A DNA stretch of 64,000 bases from Gammaproteobacteria bacterium (GCA_024235135.1 JACKMZ010000009.1:62001-126000); one strand, 5' to 3'. Positions 15,620-29,501 are shown, counted from the stretch's first letter. Made by a program: numbers and translations. Notes: generated from the letters alone by a model not told the origin.

Positions 15620-15648
15620 TTGACAAAGCTAATGATTTTCCAGAAAAT
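15620..15648 (+). promoter_or_regulatory. Sigma-70 promoter of the tRNA-tuf operon
   Basis: A perfect -35 TTGACA at 15620-15625 and GAAAAT (4 of 6 to consensus) at 15643-15648, spacing 17. Initiation would fall about 8 bases before the tRNA-Tyr 5' end. Confidence 0.65.
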
Positions 15649-15663
15649 GCAATGCTCGGTTCC

Positions 15664-15748
15664 GGAGGGGTTCCCGAGCGGTCAAAGGGGGCAGACTGTA
15701 AATCTGTTGGCTCAGCCTTCGGAGGTTCGAATCCTCCCCCCTCCACCA
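15664..15748 (+). tRNA. tRNA-Tyr (GTA)
   Basis: An 85-base class II tRNA. The acceptor GGAGGGG pairs with CCCCTCC, the T arm GGAGG-TTCGAAT-CCTCC is perfect, the anticodon loop holds GTA, the variable arm is long, and CCA is encoded. First tRNA of the tuf operon, as in other Gammaproteobacteria. Confidence 0.96.
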
Positions 15749-15804
15749 GCGTTACGACTGCGCCGGTATATGTTGCAAAACGCATGGTCCTGGACAGGTG
15801 TTTG

Positions 15805-15878
<74 letters not shown>

Positions 15879-15903
15879 TAGCATAGCGAAATATCAATAT
15901 AGC

Positions 15904-15979
<76 letters not shown>

Positions 15980-16040
15980 ATAACTTTCAAAAGATAGAAC
16001 TGTTTGATTGGGGCTTCGGTCTGGCGGGGAGGAGTGTTGA

Positions 16041-17231
16041 ATGTCCAAAGAGAAATTTGAGCGCACGAAGCCGCATGTAAACGTGGGGACGATTGGGCAT
16101 GTGGACCATGGCAAGACCACGCTGACGGCGGCGATGACCAAGATCATGGCGGAGCAGTTTGGGGGTGAGTTTCGCTCCTACGATCAGATTGACTCGGCGC
16201 CGGAAGAGCGGGCGCGGGGCATTACGATTGCTACGGCGCACGTAGAATACCAATCGCCGACGCGGCACTATGCGCATGTGGATTGTCCGGGACATGCGGA
16301 CTACATCAAGAACATGATCACTGGGGCGGCGCAGATGGACGGAGCGATCCTGGTGGTATCGGCGGCGGATGGACCGATGCCGCAGACGCGGGAGCACATT
16401 TTGTTGGCGCGGCAGGTGGGGGTGCCATGCATTGTGGTATACCTCAACAAAGCGGACATGGTGGACGACGCGGAGTTATTGGAATTGGTGGAAATGGAAG
16501 TGCGGGAATTGCTTTCCAAGTATGATTTTCCGGGTGACGACATACCGATTGTAGTGGGGTCGGCGCTCAAGGCGCTGGAAGGGGACAGCAGTGACATTGG
16601 GGTGTCCTCGGTGCTGAAGCTAGTGGAAGCGATGGACTCTTACATTCCGCAGCCGGAGCGGGAGATTGACAAACCGTTTTTGATGCCGATTGAAGATGTT
16701 TTTTCGATTTCCGGGCGTGGGACGGTGGTGACGGGACGGGTTGACCGGGGCCGCGTCAAGGTGGGTGAGGAAGTGGAGATTGTGGGTATCCGGGCCACCA
16801 CCAAGACCACCTGCACGGGTGTGGAGATGTTTCGCAAGCTGCTGGATGAAGGCGTGGCGGGCGACAACATTGGGGTGTTGCTGCGTGGAACCAAGCGGGA
16901 CGATGTGGAGCGGGGCCAGGTGTTGGCCAAGCCGGGGACGATCACGCCGCACACGCATTTTGAAGCGGAAGTGTATGTGTTGACCAAGGAAGAGGGCGGG
17001 CGTCACACGCCGTTTTTCAAGGGTTACCGGCCACAGTTTTATTTCCGCACGACGGACGTAACGGGTTCGGTGGAGCTACCTGAAGGTGTGGAAATGGTGA
17101 TGCCGGGGGACAACATTAAGATGGTGGTGAACCTGATTGCGCCGATTGCCATGGAAGAGGGATTGCGTTTTGCCATCCGGGAAGGCGGTCGAACCGTCGG
17201 CGCCGGCGTCGTCGCGAAAATTATCGAATAA
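16041..17231 (+). CDS. tuf: Elongation factor Tu
   Basis: A 396-residue GTPase that delivers aminoacyl-tRNA to the ribosome. GHVDHGKT (P-loop), DCPGHADY (G3) and NKADMVD (G4) are intact, followed by the two beta-barrel domains, ending VVAKIIE. GGAGG lies about 9 bases upstream. Oddity: for so highly expressed a gene, codons are dominated by GGG, GCG, ACG and GTG, whereas rpoBC and the ribosomal protein genes use more GGC, GCC and ACC. In the last about 50 bases codon choice reverts to C-ending codons. This could mark transfer or gene conversion with a second tuf copy. Confidence 0.98.
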   Translation: MSKEKFERTKPHVNVGTIGHVDHGKTTLTAAMTKIMAEQFGGEFRSYDQIDSAPEERARGITIATAHVEYQSPTRHYAHVDCPGHADYIKNMITGAAQMDGAILVVSAADGPMPQTREHILLARQVGVPCIVVYLNKADMVDDAELLELVEMEVRELLSKYDFPGDDIPIVVGSALKALEGDSSDIGVSSVLKLVEAMDSYIPQPEREIDKPFLMPIEDVFSISGRGTVVTGRVDRGRVKVGEEVEIVGIRATTKTTCTGVEMFRKLLDEGVAGDNIGVLLRGTKRDDVERGQVLAKPGTITPHTHFEAEVYVLTKEEGGRHTPFFKGYRPQFYFRTTDVTGSVELPEGVEMVMPGDNIKMVVNLIAPIAMEEGLRFAIREGGRTVGAGVVAKIIE

Positions 17232-17296
17232 AGTGGTAACAACTACCTCGCACGGTGTCTTAAACTTCTGTCACGCGTAGTCATATCAGAAACAAT

Positions 17297-17372
<76 letters not shown>

Positions 17373-17441
17373 TTTTTTATGGCTATCACCCTACGTGCTT
17401 CTTCAGTCCGCCAACCGTATCGACGTTACAGACCGAGGACA

Positions 17442-17813
17442 ATGAATCTCAAGTCCGAGCCGCAAGTCTCCAGAAACGAACTCGTCAAGCTAATTTCCGC
17501 TGGTGTACTCGTATTACTGGGGTTGTCGGGTTTTTATTACTTTGCCGATTACCTGTTGGTTGGGCGCATCCTGGGCCTGCTGTTAGCCGTGGGTGTGGCT
17601 GGGTTTATCGTGATCACTACCGAGCCTGGCGCTCAACTTGTCGGTTTTTTCAAGGAAGTGCGCATGGAGTTGCGCAAGGTTGTCTGGCCGACCCGTACCG
17701 AAACGTTGCAAACCAGTTTAGCCGTTATCGTCATGGTTGTGGTCATGGGCATTTTCCTCTGGTTACTTGACATCTTGTTGTTCTGGATGGTGCGCCTATT
17801 GACGGGGCAGTGA
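17442..17813 (+). CDS. secE: Preprotein translocase subunit SecE
   Basis: A 123-residue inner-membrane protein with three hydrophobic segments, the long gammaproteobacterial form. The conserved amphipathic helix and hinge FFKEVRMELRKVVWPTRTET precede the last membrane helix. ATG 17442 is preceded by GAGGA; in-frame starts further upstream would run back into tRNA-Trp. Role: clamps the two halves of SecY in the translocon. The nusG start follows after 10 bases. Confidence 0.95.
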   Translation: MNLKSEPQVSRNELVKLISAGVLVLLGLSGFYYFADYLLVGRILGLLLAVGVAGFIVITTEPGAQLVGFFKEVRMELRKVVWPTRTETLQTSLAVIVMVVVMGIFLWLLDILLFWMVRLLTGQ

Positions 17814-17823
17814 GGATACGGAC

Positions 17824-18357
17824 ATGGCAATACGCTGGTACGTGGTACAGGCCTACTCGGGATTTGAACACCAAGCCAAACGCTCATTGGTAGAACGTAT
17901 AAAAATGGCCGGACTGGAGGATAAGTTCGGCCAGATTCTGGTGCCGACAGAAGAAGTCGTGGAAATGCGTGATGGACAAAAACGCAAAAGCGAACGCAAA
18001 TTCTTTCCCGGCTATGTATTGGTGCAGATGGAAATGGATGAAGAGTCCTGGCATCTCGTCAAGAGTGTGCCCAAGGTGCTTGGCTTCATCGGCGGCACCA
18101 GTGACCGCCCCGCGCCGATCAGCGACAAGGAGGCCCAGGCGATCATGCAGCGCATTCAAGAGGGCGTGGACAAACCGCGTCCGAAAGTGCTGTACGAGCC
18201 TGGCGAGGTGGTGCGAGTGACCGACGGTCCATTCAACGATTTCAACGGCGTCGTCGAAGAAGTGAATTACGAAAAGAGCCGCTTGCGCGTGGCCGTTCTT
18301 ATTTTCGGTCGTTCGACGCCAGTCGAACTGGAGTTCAGCCAAGTCGAAAAGGCTTGA
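17824..18357 (+). CDS. nusG: Transcription termination/antitermination factor NusG
   Basis: A 177-residue protein of normal length. The N-terminal NGN domain starts RWYVVQAYSGFE and includes FFPGYVLVQMEMD. The C-terminal KOW domain is visible at EPGEVVRVTDGPFNDFNGVV and binds Rho or S10. Role: increases elongation rate, couples RNA polymerase to ribosomes and assists Rho. Preceded by GAGGATACGGAC and co-transcribed with secE. Confidence 0.97.
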   Translation: MAIRWYVVQAYSGFEHQAKRSLVERIKMAGLEDKFGQILVPTEEVVEMRDGQKRKSERKFFPGYVLVQMEMDEESWHLVKSVPKVLGFIGGTSDRPAPISDKEAQAIMQRIQEGVDKPRPKVLYEPGEVVRVTDGPFNDFNGVVEEVNYEKSRLRVAVLIFGRSTPVELEFSQVEKA

Positions 18358-18407
18358 GCATTCACAGCGGGGAGCCGTAAGGCGTTTGAACCCAACGGGA
18401 GTTATTC

Positions 18408-18839
18408 ATGGCTAAGAAGGTTTCTGCTTATATCAAGCTGCAGGTGGCGGCTGGCAAGGCTAATCCCAGCCCTCCAGTGGGGCCGGCGTTAGGTCAACAC
18501 GGCGTTAATATCATGGAGTTTTGCAAAGCGTTCAACGCCCAGACCCAGCAACTGGAACAAGGCTTGCCGATTCCCGTTGTCATTACTGTCTACAGCGATC
18601 GTAGCTTTACCTTCATTCTGAAGACGCCGCCCGCCGCTGTGCTGCTCAAGAAGGCCGCGAATCTGGAAAAAGGAAGCGCCACACCCAATACCAACAAAGT
18701 GGGTACGGTAACGCGTCAACAATTGGAAGAAATCGCCACGACGAAGCAGCCTGATCTTACCGCGGCCGATTTGGAAGCGGCCGTGCGCACCATAGCCGGT
18801 ACCGCCCGTTCCATGGGCTTGGAAGTCGAGGGGATATAA
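18408..18839 (+). CDS. rplK: Large ribosomal subunit protein L11
   Basis: A 143-residue L11. The N-terminal domain carries the proline-rich PSPPVGPALGQHGVNIMEFC, and the C-terminal RNA-binding domain includes GTARSMGLEVEG. Part of the GTPase-associated centre and needed for RelA activation. The nusG-rplK gap is 50 bases; in E. coli the L1 autoregulatory site is in this mRNA leader, which I could not delineate here. The rplA start follows after 3 bases. Confidence 0.97.
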   Translation: MAKKVSAYIKLQVAAGKANPSPPVGPALGQHGVNIMEFCKAFNAQTQQLEQGLPIPVVITVYSDRSFTFILKTPPAAVLLKKAANLEKGSATPNTNKVGTVTRQQLEEIATTKQPDLTAADLEAAVRTIAGTARSMGLEVEGI

Positions 18840-18842
18840 GCC

Positions 18843-19544
18843 ATGGCCAAATTACCCAAACGCCAGCAAGCGATTCGGCTCAAGGTCGAACAAGGCAAAA
18901 TGTATCCGATAGCGGAAGCCTTTGCGTTGTTGAAGGAGTTAGCCAGCGCCAAATTCTCCGAATCGGTCGACGTCGCCGTGAATCTCGGTGTTGATCCCCG
19001 AAAATCGGATCAGGTAGTGCGTGGCTCTACCGTCTTGCCCAAGGGAACGGGAAAGACGGTGCGGGTGGCCGTATTTGCCCAGGGCGCCAATGCCGAAGCC
19101 GCTAAAGCGGCTGGGGCCGATATCGTGGGATTCGAGGATCTTGCTGCGAGCATCAAGGGCGGTGATCTCAACTTCGATGTGGTCATTGCTGCGCCTGATG
19201 CTATGCGCATTGTCGGCCCTCTTGGTCAGATTCTCGGTCCGCGTGGACTGATGCCCAACCCCAAGGTCGGTACCGTCACTCCCGATGTGGCGACTGCCGT
19301 TACCAACGCCAAAGGTGGTCAGGTACGTTACCGTGCGGACAAAGGTGGAATTATCCACTGTAGCATCGGCAAGGTCGATTTCTCTCCCGAGGATTTACAG
19401 GAGAATCTGCAGGCTCTGTTGACGGATCTCAAAAAGGCTAAGCCTTCGACCTCCAAAGGTGTGTACATACGTCGGATTACTGTATCCACCACCATGGGTC
19501 CGGGCTTGGGAGTGGATCAGACTTCGTTGGCGGTGGCGGTTTAG
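18843..19544 (+). CDS. rplA: Large ribosomal subunit protein L1
   Basis: A 233-residue L1 with normal two-domain features: VDVAVNLGVDPRKSDQVVRG, the LGPRGLMPNPKVGTVT hinge segment, and a C-terminal TMGPGLGVD. Role: L1 stalk, release of deacylated tRNA, and a translational repressor of the L11 operon in E. coli. Translationally coupled to rplK by a 3-base gap. Confidence 0.97.
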   Translation: MAKLPKRQQAIRLKVEQGKMYPIAEAFALLKELASAKFSESVDVAVNLGVDPRKSDQVVRGSTVLPKGTGKTVRVAVFAQGANAEAAKAAGADIVGFEDLAASIKGGDLNFDVVIAAPDAMRIVGPLGQILGPRGLMPNPKVGTVTPDVATAVTNAKGGQVRYRADKGGIIHCSIGKVDFSPEDLQENLQALLTDLKKAKPSTSKGVYIRRITVSTTMGPGLGVDQTSLAVAV

Positions 19545-19867
19545 ATCGAATTATTGAGAACGAAGCGTGTCGGAGCATAGCTGAGCGATCGCAGGGAAGC
19601 AGTCATGGCGATCTTTGCAAAGACTTTGGGCGGCCGGTTTCCCAACCGGCGTCAAAGACCGCAGGTGCTGAAATGCTTAATTGTCCCGCCGGTTTCCGGA
19701 TCGAGCGGGCCGCCCGCGCAGACGGTTTAGCCCCCAGAATACCCTGGTCAAGGCGGCCGTAATTGGTAATCAACCTGACAGGCAGGTTCTTCTGAGCGAA
19801 TGCCGGGACGGAACGAGCAATCGATTCTTCTCAGTGAGCCGCGCCTTTTCCAGGAGGTGTCTGAAAT
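19545..19867 (+). promoter_or_regulatory. L10(L12)4 autoregulatory leader of rplJL
   Basis: This 323-base gap between rplA and rplJ has no gene. Its position and size match the L10 leader of other Gammaproteobacteria, an mRNA structure bound by the L10-L7/L12 complex to repress translation. Visible structure: an outer stem CTTTG/CAAAG (19624-19628/19653-19657) around a 7-bp stem with tetraloop at 19633-19650 (GCCGGTT/AACCGGC). I cannot place the kink-turn exactly. Confidence 0.6.
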
Positions 19868-20395
19868 ATGAGTCTTAGTCTCGCGGAAAAGCAAGCCGTT
19901 GTTGCCGAAGTCGCAGCCGTTGCGGCCCAGGCCCAGGCGCTGATCGCCTCGGAATATCGGGGGTTGAGTGTCGGGCAGTTGACCGAGCTGCGATACAAAG
20001 CCCGACAAAACGGCGTTTACCTGCGGGTGGTGAAAAACACGTTGGCGAAACGTGCTCTGCAAGGGACCGAGTTCGAGTGCATACACCCTGCCCTGGTGGG
20101 CCCGTTGATCCTGGCATTTTCCACTGGAGAGCCGGGCGCGGCGGCGAAGTTGCTCAAGGATTTTACCAAGAGTAACGAACGTCTGGTCGTCAAGGCGTTG
20201 GCTATCAGTGGCCGTATGTTTCCCGCCAGCGATTTGGAACGGATGGCCAGCATGCCTTCGCGCGAGGAAGCGATCAGTTTGCTCATGGCCTGCATGCAGG
20301 CTCCCCTGAACAAGCTGGCGCGCACCTTGAACGAGATACCGAGCAAGCTGGTGCGCACTCTGGAGGCGGTTCGTTTACAAAAAGCCGCCGACTGA
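19868..20395 (+). CDS. rplJ: Large ribosomal subunit protein L10
   Basis: A 175-residue L10. The N-terminal globular part (MSLSLAEKQAVVAEVA, then RVVKNTLAKRAL) binds 23S rRNA, and the C-terminal helix carries L7/L12 dimers. Preceded by CAGGAGG 9 bases before the ATG. Role: base of the L7/L12 stalk; with L7/L12 it represses its own mRNA through the leader upstream. Confidence 0.97.
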   Translation: MSLSLAEKQAVVAEVAAVAAQAQALIASEYRGLSVGQLTELRYKARQNGVYLRVVKNTLAKRALQGTEFECIHPALVGPLILAFSTGEPGAAAKLLKDFTKSNERLVVKALAISGRMFPASDLERMASMPSREEAISLLMACMQAPLNKLARTLNEIPSKLVRTLEAVRLQKAAD

Positions 20396-20458
20396 ACGAG
20401 TGTTTTGAACGCCGTATTCCTCTTCACCCCATTCAAGTAAATTCTGGAGTCATTCGTT

Positions 20459-20836
20459 ATGGCTGTTAGCAAAGAAGAAATTCTGGAAACTATTTCCGGC
20501 ATGACCGTCATGGAGATCGTCGATTTGATCTCCGCTATGGAACAGAAATTCGGCGTTACTGCGGCCGCCGCGGTAGCCGCCGCGCCGGCCGCCGCTGCGG
20601 CGGAAGCCGCGCCCGTCGAGGAAAAGACTGAATTCGACGTGGTAATGACCAGTTTCGGTGAGAAGAAGGTCAATGTCATCAAGGTGATCCGCGCCATCAC
20701 TGGGCTGGGTCTGAAGGAAGCCAAGGATTTGGTGGAAGGTTCCCCCTCCACGGTTAAGGAAGGCGTGCCGAAAGCCGAAGCCGAGGATGTCAAAAAGCAA
20801 TTGGAAGAAGCCGGCGCCACAGTCGAGATCAAGTAA
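20459..20836 (+). CDS. rplL: Large ribosomal subunit protein L7/L12
   Basis: A 125-residue L7/L12 with an N-terminal dimerisation domain, an alanine-rich hinge (about residues 35-52) and a C-terminal factor-binding domain (KVNVIKVIRAITGLGLKEAK). It follows rplJ by 63 bases. Role: recruits EF-Tu, EF-G, IF2 and RF3 to the ribosome and is present in several copies per ribosome. Confidence 0.98.
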   Translation: MAVSKEEILETISGMTVMEIVDLISAMEQKFGVTAAAAVAAAPAAAAAEAAPVEEKTEFDVVMTSFGEKKVNVIKVIRAITGLGLKEAKDLVEGSPSTVKEGVPKAEAEDVKKQLEEAGATVEIK

Positions 20837-20880
20837 TTACGTTTGCTCGATACCAGCAAACTTATCCTGGTGGTACGGCT

Positions 20881-20899
20881 GGCAGCCTTCAGGGCTGCC
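20881..20899 (+). terminator. Hairpin in the rplL-rpoB gap, probable attenuator
   Basis: A 7-bp GC-rich stem GGCAGCC/GGCTGCC with a 5-base loop, without a proper T run (GGCCTTTAC follows). The position equals that of the E. coli rplL-rpoB attenuator, which lowers rpoBC transcription relative to ribosomal protein genes. Confidence 0.6.
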
Positions 20900-21013
20900 G
20901 GCCTTTACTCGTTTATACCGGTACACGGAACACCTACCCGGTGGGGTATTCGCCCCTTTCGCAGTCTTTGCGCTATTGAACTGCGGCTTTCAGCCGTTAT
21001 TTGAGGAATCCCG

Positions 21014-24000
21014 ATGGCCTATTCCTTTACTGAAAAGAAACGTATTCGTAAAGATTTTGGCAAGCGCCCGAATATTCTCAAGGTGCCATATCTGTTGGCG
21101 ATACAGAAAGAGTCCTACAGTTCCTTTCTGCAGGATTCGGCGTTCTCGGAAAACCGCCAGGAGATCGGTCTGCATGCGGCTTTTCGATCCGTGTTCCCGA
21201 TTACCAGTTATTCCGGTAACGCCGTTCTCGAATACGTTAGCTATCGGCTAGGGGACCCCGTATTCGACGTGCGGGAATGCCAACTGCGTGGCCTGACTTA
21301 CGCGGCCCCTCTGCGCGTCCGTCTGCGTCTAGCCATCTTCGACAAGGACGCGGAAGGGGGTTCGCACACGGTCAAGGATATTAAGGAAAACGAGGTTTAC
21401 ATGGGCGAATTGCCGCTCATGACCGAGAACGGGACATTCGTGATCAACGGTACGGAGCGGGTTATCGTATCCCAGCTGCACCGTTCGCCGGGTGTGTTTT
21501 TCGATCATGACAAGGGCAAGACCCATTCTTCGGGTAAGTTGCTCTTCTCGGCTAGAATTATTCCCTATCGGGGTTCCTGGCTGGATTTCGAGTTCGACGC
21601 CAAGGACATTCTCTATGCCCGTATCGACAGGCGCCGCAAACTGCCTGCCACCTCTTTGTTGCGGGCGCTGGGCTACGACACCGAGCAGATCCTTGCGCTG
21701 TTTTTCGATACCAATACCTTCCGTTTCAATCCGGAAGGCGTGACCTTGGATCTGATACCGGAACGTTTACGGGGCGAATCGGCCAGTTTCGATATTCGTC
21801 TTGGTGACAAGCTGTTGGTCGAGGCAGGCCGGCGCATCACGCCCCGGCATATCCGGGAACTGCAGAAGGCTGGCGTGCAAACCCTGGCCGTGCCCACCGA
21901 ATATCTGGCCGGCAAGGTATTGGCGCACGATGTCATCAACCCGGCGACCGGCGAACTGCTGGCCCAGGCTAATGACGAACTCGGCATCGAGGCGTTGGAG
22001 CTGTTTCGTGATGCCGGCATCAGCGAAGTCCGCACCATTTATGTCAACGACTTGGACCGTGGCGCTTATATCTCGAACACGTTGCGCTCCGATGTGACCC
22101 GCACCGAACTCGAGGCGCTGGTGGAAATCTACCGGATGATGCGGCCCGGTGAACCACCCACCAAGGAGGCGGCGCTGAACCTGTTTTTCAATCTGTTCTT
22201 CTCCGAGGATCGCTACGATCTGTCGCCGGTGGGACGGATGAAGTTCAATCGCCGGGTTGGCCGCAAGAGCGGTCAAGGTCCCGGGATCCTGTATGACGGC
22301 TATTATCTCAGTCGGCGCGGTGACGATTCCTCCCAGAAACTGTACGAACAACTGGGGGATTCCTCGGACATCATCGATGTGCTCAAGGTGTTGATCGGTA
22401 TCAAGGACGGCACCGGTACGGTGGACGACATCGACCACCTCGGCAACCGGCGCATCCGTTGCGTCGGCGAGATGGTGGAAAACGTATTCCGCATCGGCCT
22501 GGTGCGTGTCGAGCGGGCGGTCAAGGAGCGCCTGAGCATGGCCGAGTCGGAGAATCTGACGCCGCAGGATCTGATCAACGCCAAACCCGTGGCGGCGGCG
22601 ATCAAGGAATTTTTCGGTTCCAGCCAGTTGTCCCAGTTCATGGATCAGAACAACCCCTTGTCGGAGGTTACCCACAAGCGGCGTGTTTCAGCCCTGGGTC
22701 CCGGCGGGTTGACCCGCGAGCGGGCGGGCTTCGAGGTGCGCGACGTGCATCCCACCCATTATGGCCGGGTGTGTCCGATCGAGACGCCGGAAGGGCCGAA
22801 CATCGGTTTGATCAATTCCCTGGCGGTGTATGCGCGGACCAATGAATACGGGTTCCTCGAAACCCCGTACCGGCGGATTATCGACAGCTGCGCCAGCGAG
22901 GAGATTGTCTATTTGTCCGCCATTGAGGAGGGCAACTATGTTATCGCCCAGGCCAACGCGACGCTGGATGTCGATGGCCGACTGACCGATGAACTGGTCT
23001 CCGCCCGCTATCAGAACGAATTTACTTTGAAGCGGCCCGTGGATGTGCAATTCATGGACGTTTCCCCGATGCAGATCGTTTCCGTTGCCGCGGCCCTGAT
23101 CCCGTTTCTGGAACACAATGACGCCAACCGCGCGCTGATGGGCTCCAATATGCAGCGTCAGGCCGTGCCAACGTTGCGCTCCGAAAAGCCGTTGGTCGGG
23201 ACGGGGATCGAACGCACGGTGGCAATCGACTCGGGTGTGACCGTGGTCGCCCGCCGTGGAGGCGTGGTGGACTCGGTGGACGCCAGCCGCATCGTGGTTC
23301 GGGTGCATGACGAGGAAACCGCGGCGGGCGGTTCGGGTGTCGATATTTACAATCTGACCAAGTACACCCGTTCCAACCAGAATACCTGTATCAACCATCG
23401 TCCCTTGGTGCGGCCGGGCGATGTCCTGGAAAAGGGCGATGTCCTGGCGGACGGACCGAGCACCGACCTCGGTGAGCTGGCCTTGGGGCAAAACCTGCTG
23501 GTGGCGTTCATGCCCTGGAATGGTTACAACTTCGAGGATTCGATACTGATTTCCGAACGGCTGGTTCAGGAGGACCGCTTCACCACGATCCATATCGAGG
23601 AACTGACCTGCGTGGCCCGCGATACCAAACTGGGGCCAGAGGAAATCACCGCGGATATTCCCAACGTGGGTGAAAGCGCCCTGAACAAGCTTGACGACGC
23701 GGGCATCGTGTTTATCGGGGCCGAGGTGCAAAGCGGCGATATCCTGGTGGGCAAGGTCACGCCCAAGGGCGAGACCCAGTTGACGCCCGAGGAGAAATTG
23801 CTGCGCGCCATTTTTGGCGAGAAAGCTTCGGACGTGAAGGATACCTCGCTACGCGTGCCGCCCGGTATGGACGGTACGGTCATCGATGTGCGGGTTTTCA
23901 CGCGCGATGGGGTGGAGAAGGATGCCCGCGCCAAACAGATCGAAGCCACAGAAATGGCTCGTATCAAAAAGGATTTGAATGACCAACTACGCATTTTGGA

Positions 24001-25159
24001 AGACGATCTTTACCAGCGTGTCGAAAGAATGCTGGTCGGCAAGACCGCCGAGGGCGGACCGGACGGTTTGACTTCGGGCACCAAGATCAAGGAAAGCTAT
24101 CTCGCCAAGTTGCCTCGCGACCGATGGTTCGAGATTCGTTTGAAGAGCGAACAGTACAACGAACAGTTGGAAATCATTGCCGAGCAATTGACGCAGCAAC
24201 GCCGGGAATTCGATCAGAAATACGATGAGAAGCGGGACAAAGTCACTCAGGGCGACGACTTGGCTCCCGGCGTGCTCAAGATGGTCAAGGTCTACCTCGC
24301 GGTCAAACGCCGCATTCAACCGGGCGATAAAATGGCGGGCCGGCACGGCAACAAGGGTGTGGTCTCCATGATCGTACCCCAGGAAGACATGCCGTATCTG
24401 GAAGACGGCACACCGGTGGATATCGTGCTCAATCCGCTCGGCGTGCCGTCGCGCATGAATGTCGGCCAGGTACTGGAGACCCATTTGGGCTGGGCGGCCA
24501 AGGGACTCGGCCTACGCATCGGCCAGATGTTGCAGGCGCAAGCCGAAACCGAAAAATTGCGCACTTTTCTCGAACAAATCTACAACACCCAGGATACGGT
24601 GCAGATCGACTTCGGCCAGTTCAACGCCGCTGAAATTCGGGCGCTATGCGCCAATCTCAGCAAGGGCGTACCGATGGCCACACCGGTATTCGATGGGGCC
24701 ACCGAAGACGAACTCCGGCGTATGCTGGGCTTGGCGGGGTTGCCGGAAAACGGACAGACCCGCCTTTTCGACGGCCGCACCGGGGAGCCCTTCGACCGTC
24801 CGGTTACCGTAGGTTATATGTACATGCTCAAGCTCAACCACTTGGTCGACGACAAAATGCATGCCCGTTCCACCGGACCTTACAGCTTGGTCACGCAGCA
24901 ACCCTTGGGCGGCAAGGCCCAATTCGGTGGCCAGCGTTTCGGGGAAATGGAAGTGTGGGCGCTGGAAGCCTACGGCGCGGCGTACACGCTCCAAGAAATG
25001 CTGACGGTGAAATCGGACGACGTCAACGGCCGCACCAAAGTGTACAAGAATATCGTCGATGGCGATCACAGAATGGAAGCCGGCATGCCGGAGTCCTTCA
25101 ACGTCCTGGTCAAGGAGATTCGTTCTTTGGGCATCAATATCGAACTTGAGGGTAACTGA
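21014..25159 (+). CDS. rpoB: DNA-directed RNA polymerase subunit beta
   Basis: A 1381-residue beta subunit, slightly longer than E. coli (1342). The rifampicin-region segment SSQLSQFMDQNNPLSEVTHK is wild type in appearance, followed by RRVSALGPGGLTRERAG. C-terminal landmarks HGNKGVVS and GGQRFGEMEVWALEAYGA are intact. There is no intein or frame break. Starts 177 bases after rplL. Confidence 0.98.
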   Translation: MAYSFTEKKRIRKDFGKRPNILKVPYLLAIQKESYSSFLQDSAFSENRQEIGLHAAFRSVFPITSYSGNAVLEYVSYRLGDPVFDVRECQLRGLTYAAPLRVRLRLAIFDKDAEGGSHTVKDIKENEVYMGELPLMTENGTFVINGTERVIVSQLHRSPGVFFDHDKGKTHSSGKLLFSARIIPYRGSWLDFEFDAKDILYARIDRRRKLPATSLLRALGYDTEQILALFFDTNTFRFNPEGVTLDLIPERLRGESASFDIRLGDKLLVEAGRRITPRHIRELQKAGVQTLAVPTEYLAGKVLAHDVINPATGELLAQANDELGIEALELFRDAGISEVRTIYVNDLDRGAYISNTLRSDVTRTELEALVEIYRMMRPGEPPTKEAALNLFFNLFFSEDRYDLSPVGRMKFNRRVGRKSGQGPGILYDGYYLSRRGDDSSQKLYEQLGDSSDIIDVLKVLIGIKDGTGTVDDIDHLGNRRIRCVGEMVENVFRIGLVRVERAVKERLSMAESENLTPQDLINAKPVAAAIKEFFGSSQLSQFMDQNNPLSEVTHKRRVSALGPGGLTRERAGFEVRDVHPTHYGRVCPIETPEGPNIGLINSLAVYARTNEYGFLETPYRRIIDSCASEEIVYLSAIEEGNYVIAQANATLDVDGRLTDELVSARYQNEFTLKRPVDVQFMDVSPMQIVSVAAALIPFLEHNDANRALMGSNMQRQAVPTLRSEKPLVGTGIERTVAIDSGVTVVARRGGVVDSVDASRIVVRVHDEETAAGGSGVDIYNLTKYTRSNQNTCINHRPLVRPGDVLEKGDVLADGPSTDLGELALGQNLLVAFMPWNGYNFEDSILISERLVQEDRFTTIHIEELTCVARDTKLGPEEITADIPNVGESALNKLDDAGIVFIGAEVQSGDILVGKVTPKGETQLTPEEKLLRAIFGEKASDVKDTSLRVPPGMDGTVIDVRVFTRDGVEKDARAKQIEATEMARIKKDLNDQLRILEDDLYQRVERMLVGKTAEGGPDGLTSGTKIKESYLAKLPRDRWFEIRLKSEQYNEQLEIIAEQLTQQRREFDQKYDEKRDKVTQGDDLAPGVLKMVKVYLAVKRRIQPGDKMAGRHGNKGVVSMIVPQEDMPYLEDGTPVDIVLNPLGVPSRMNVGQVLETHLGWAAKGLGLRIGQMLQAQAETEKLRTFLEQIYNTQDTVQIDFGQFNAAEIRALCANLSKGVPMATPVFDGATEDELRRMLGLAGLPENGQTRLFDGRTGEPFDRPVTVGYMYMLKLNHLVDDKMHARSTGPYSLVTQQPLGGKAQFGGQRFGEMEVWALEAYGAAYTLQEMLTVKSDDVNGRTKVYKNIVDGDHRMEAGMPESFNVLVKEIRSLGINIELEGN

Positions 25160-25167
25160 GTTCATCT

Positions 25168-25187
25168 TCCCGACAGACTAGTCGGGA
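25168..25187 (+). other. Hairpin in the rpoB-rpoC gap
   Basis: A perfect 7-bp stem TCCCGAC/GTCGGGA with a 6-base loop, 8 bases after the rpoB stop and without a T run. It may stabilise or process the mRNA between the two cistrons rather than end transcription. Confidence 0.5.
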
Positions 25188-25236
25188 GGGTATCGGTTGA
25201 GCGGGATTTCAAGGTTAGTACGGGAGCGTTTACGCG

Positions 25237-29475
<4,239 letters not shown>

Positions 29476-29484
29476 GGTCCGGCG

Positions 29485-29501
29485 CGACGAGGCGTCGTTT
29501 T
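29485..29501 (+). terminator. Short terminator-like hairpin after rpoC
   Basis: A 5-bp stem CGACG/CGTCG with a 3-base loop and TTTT, in the 34-base convergent gap between rpoC and pyrF. It is weak for a rho-independent terminator but well placed. Confidence 0.45.

Noticed and set aside
22600..22740. Rifampicin-resistance change in rpoB
   Set aside because: The cluster I region reads as the normal susceptible sequence.
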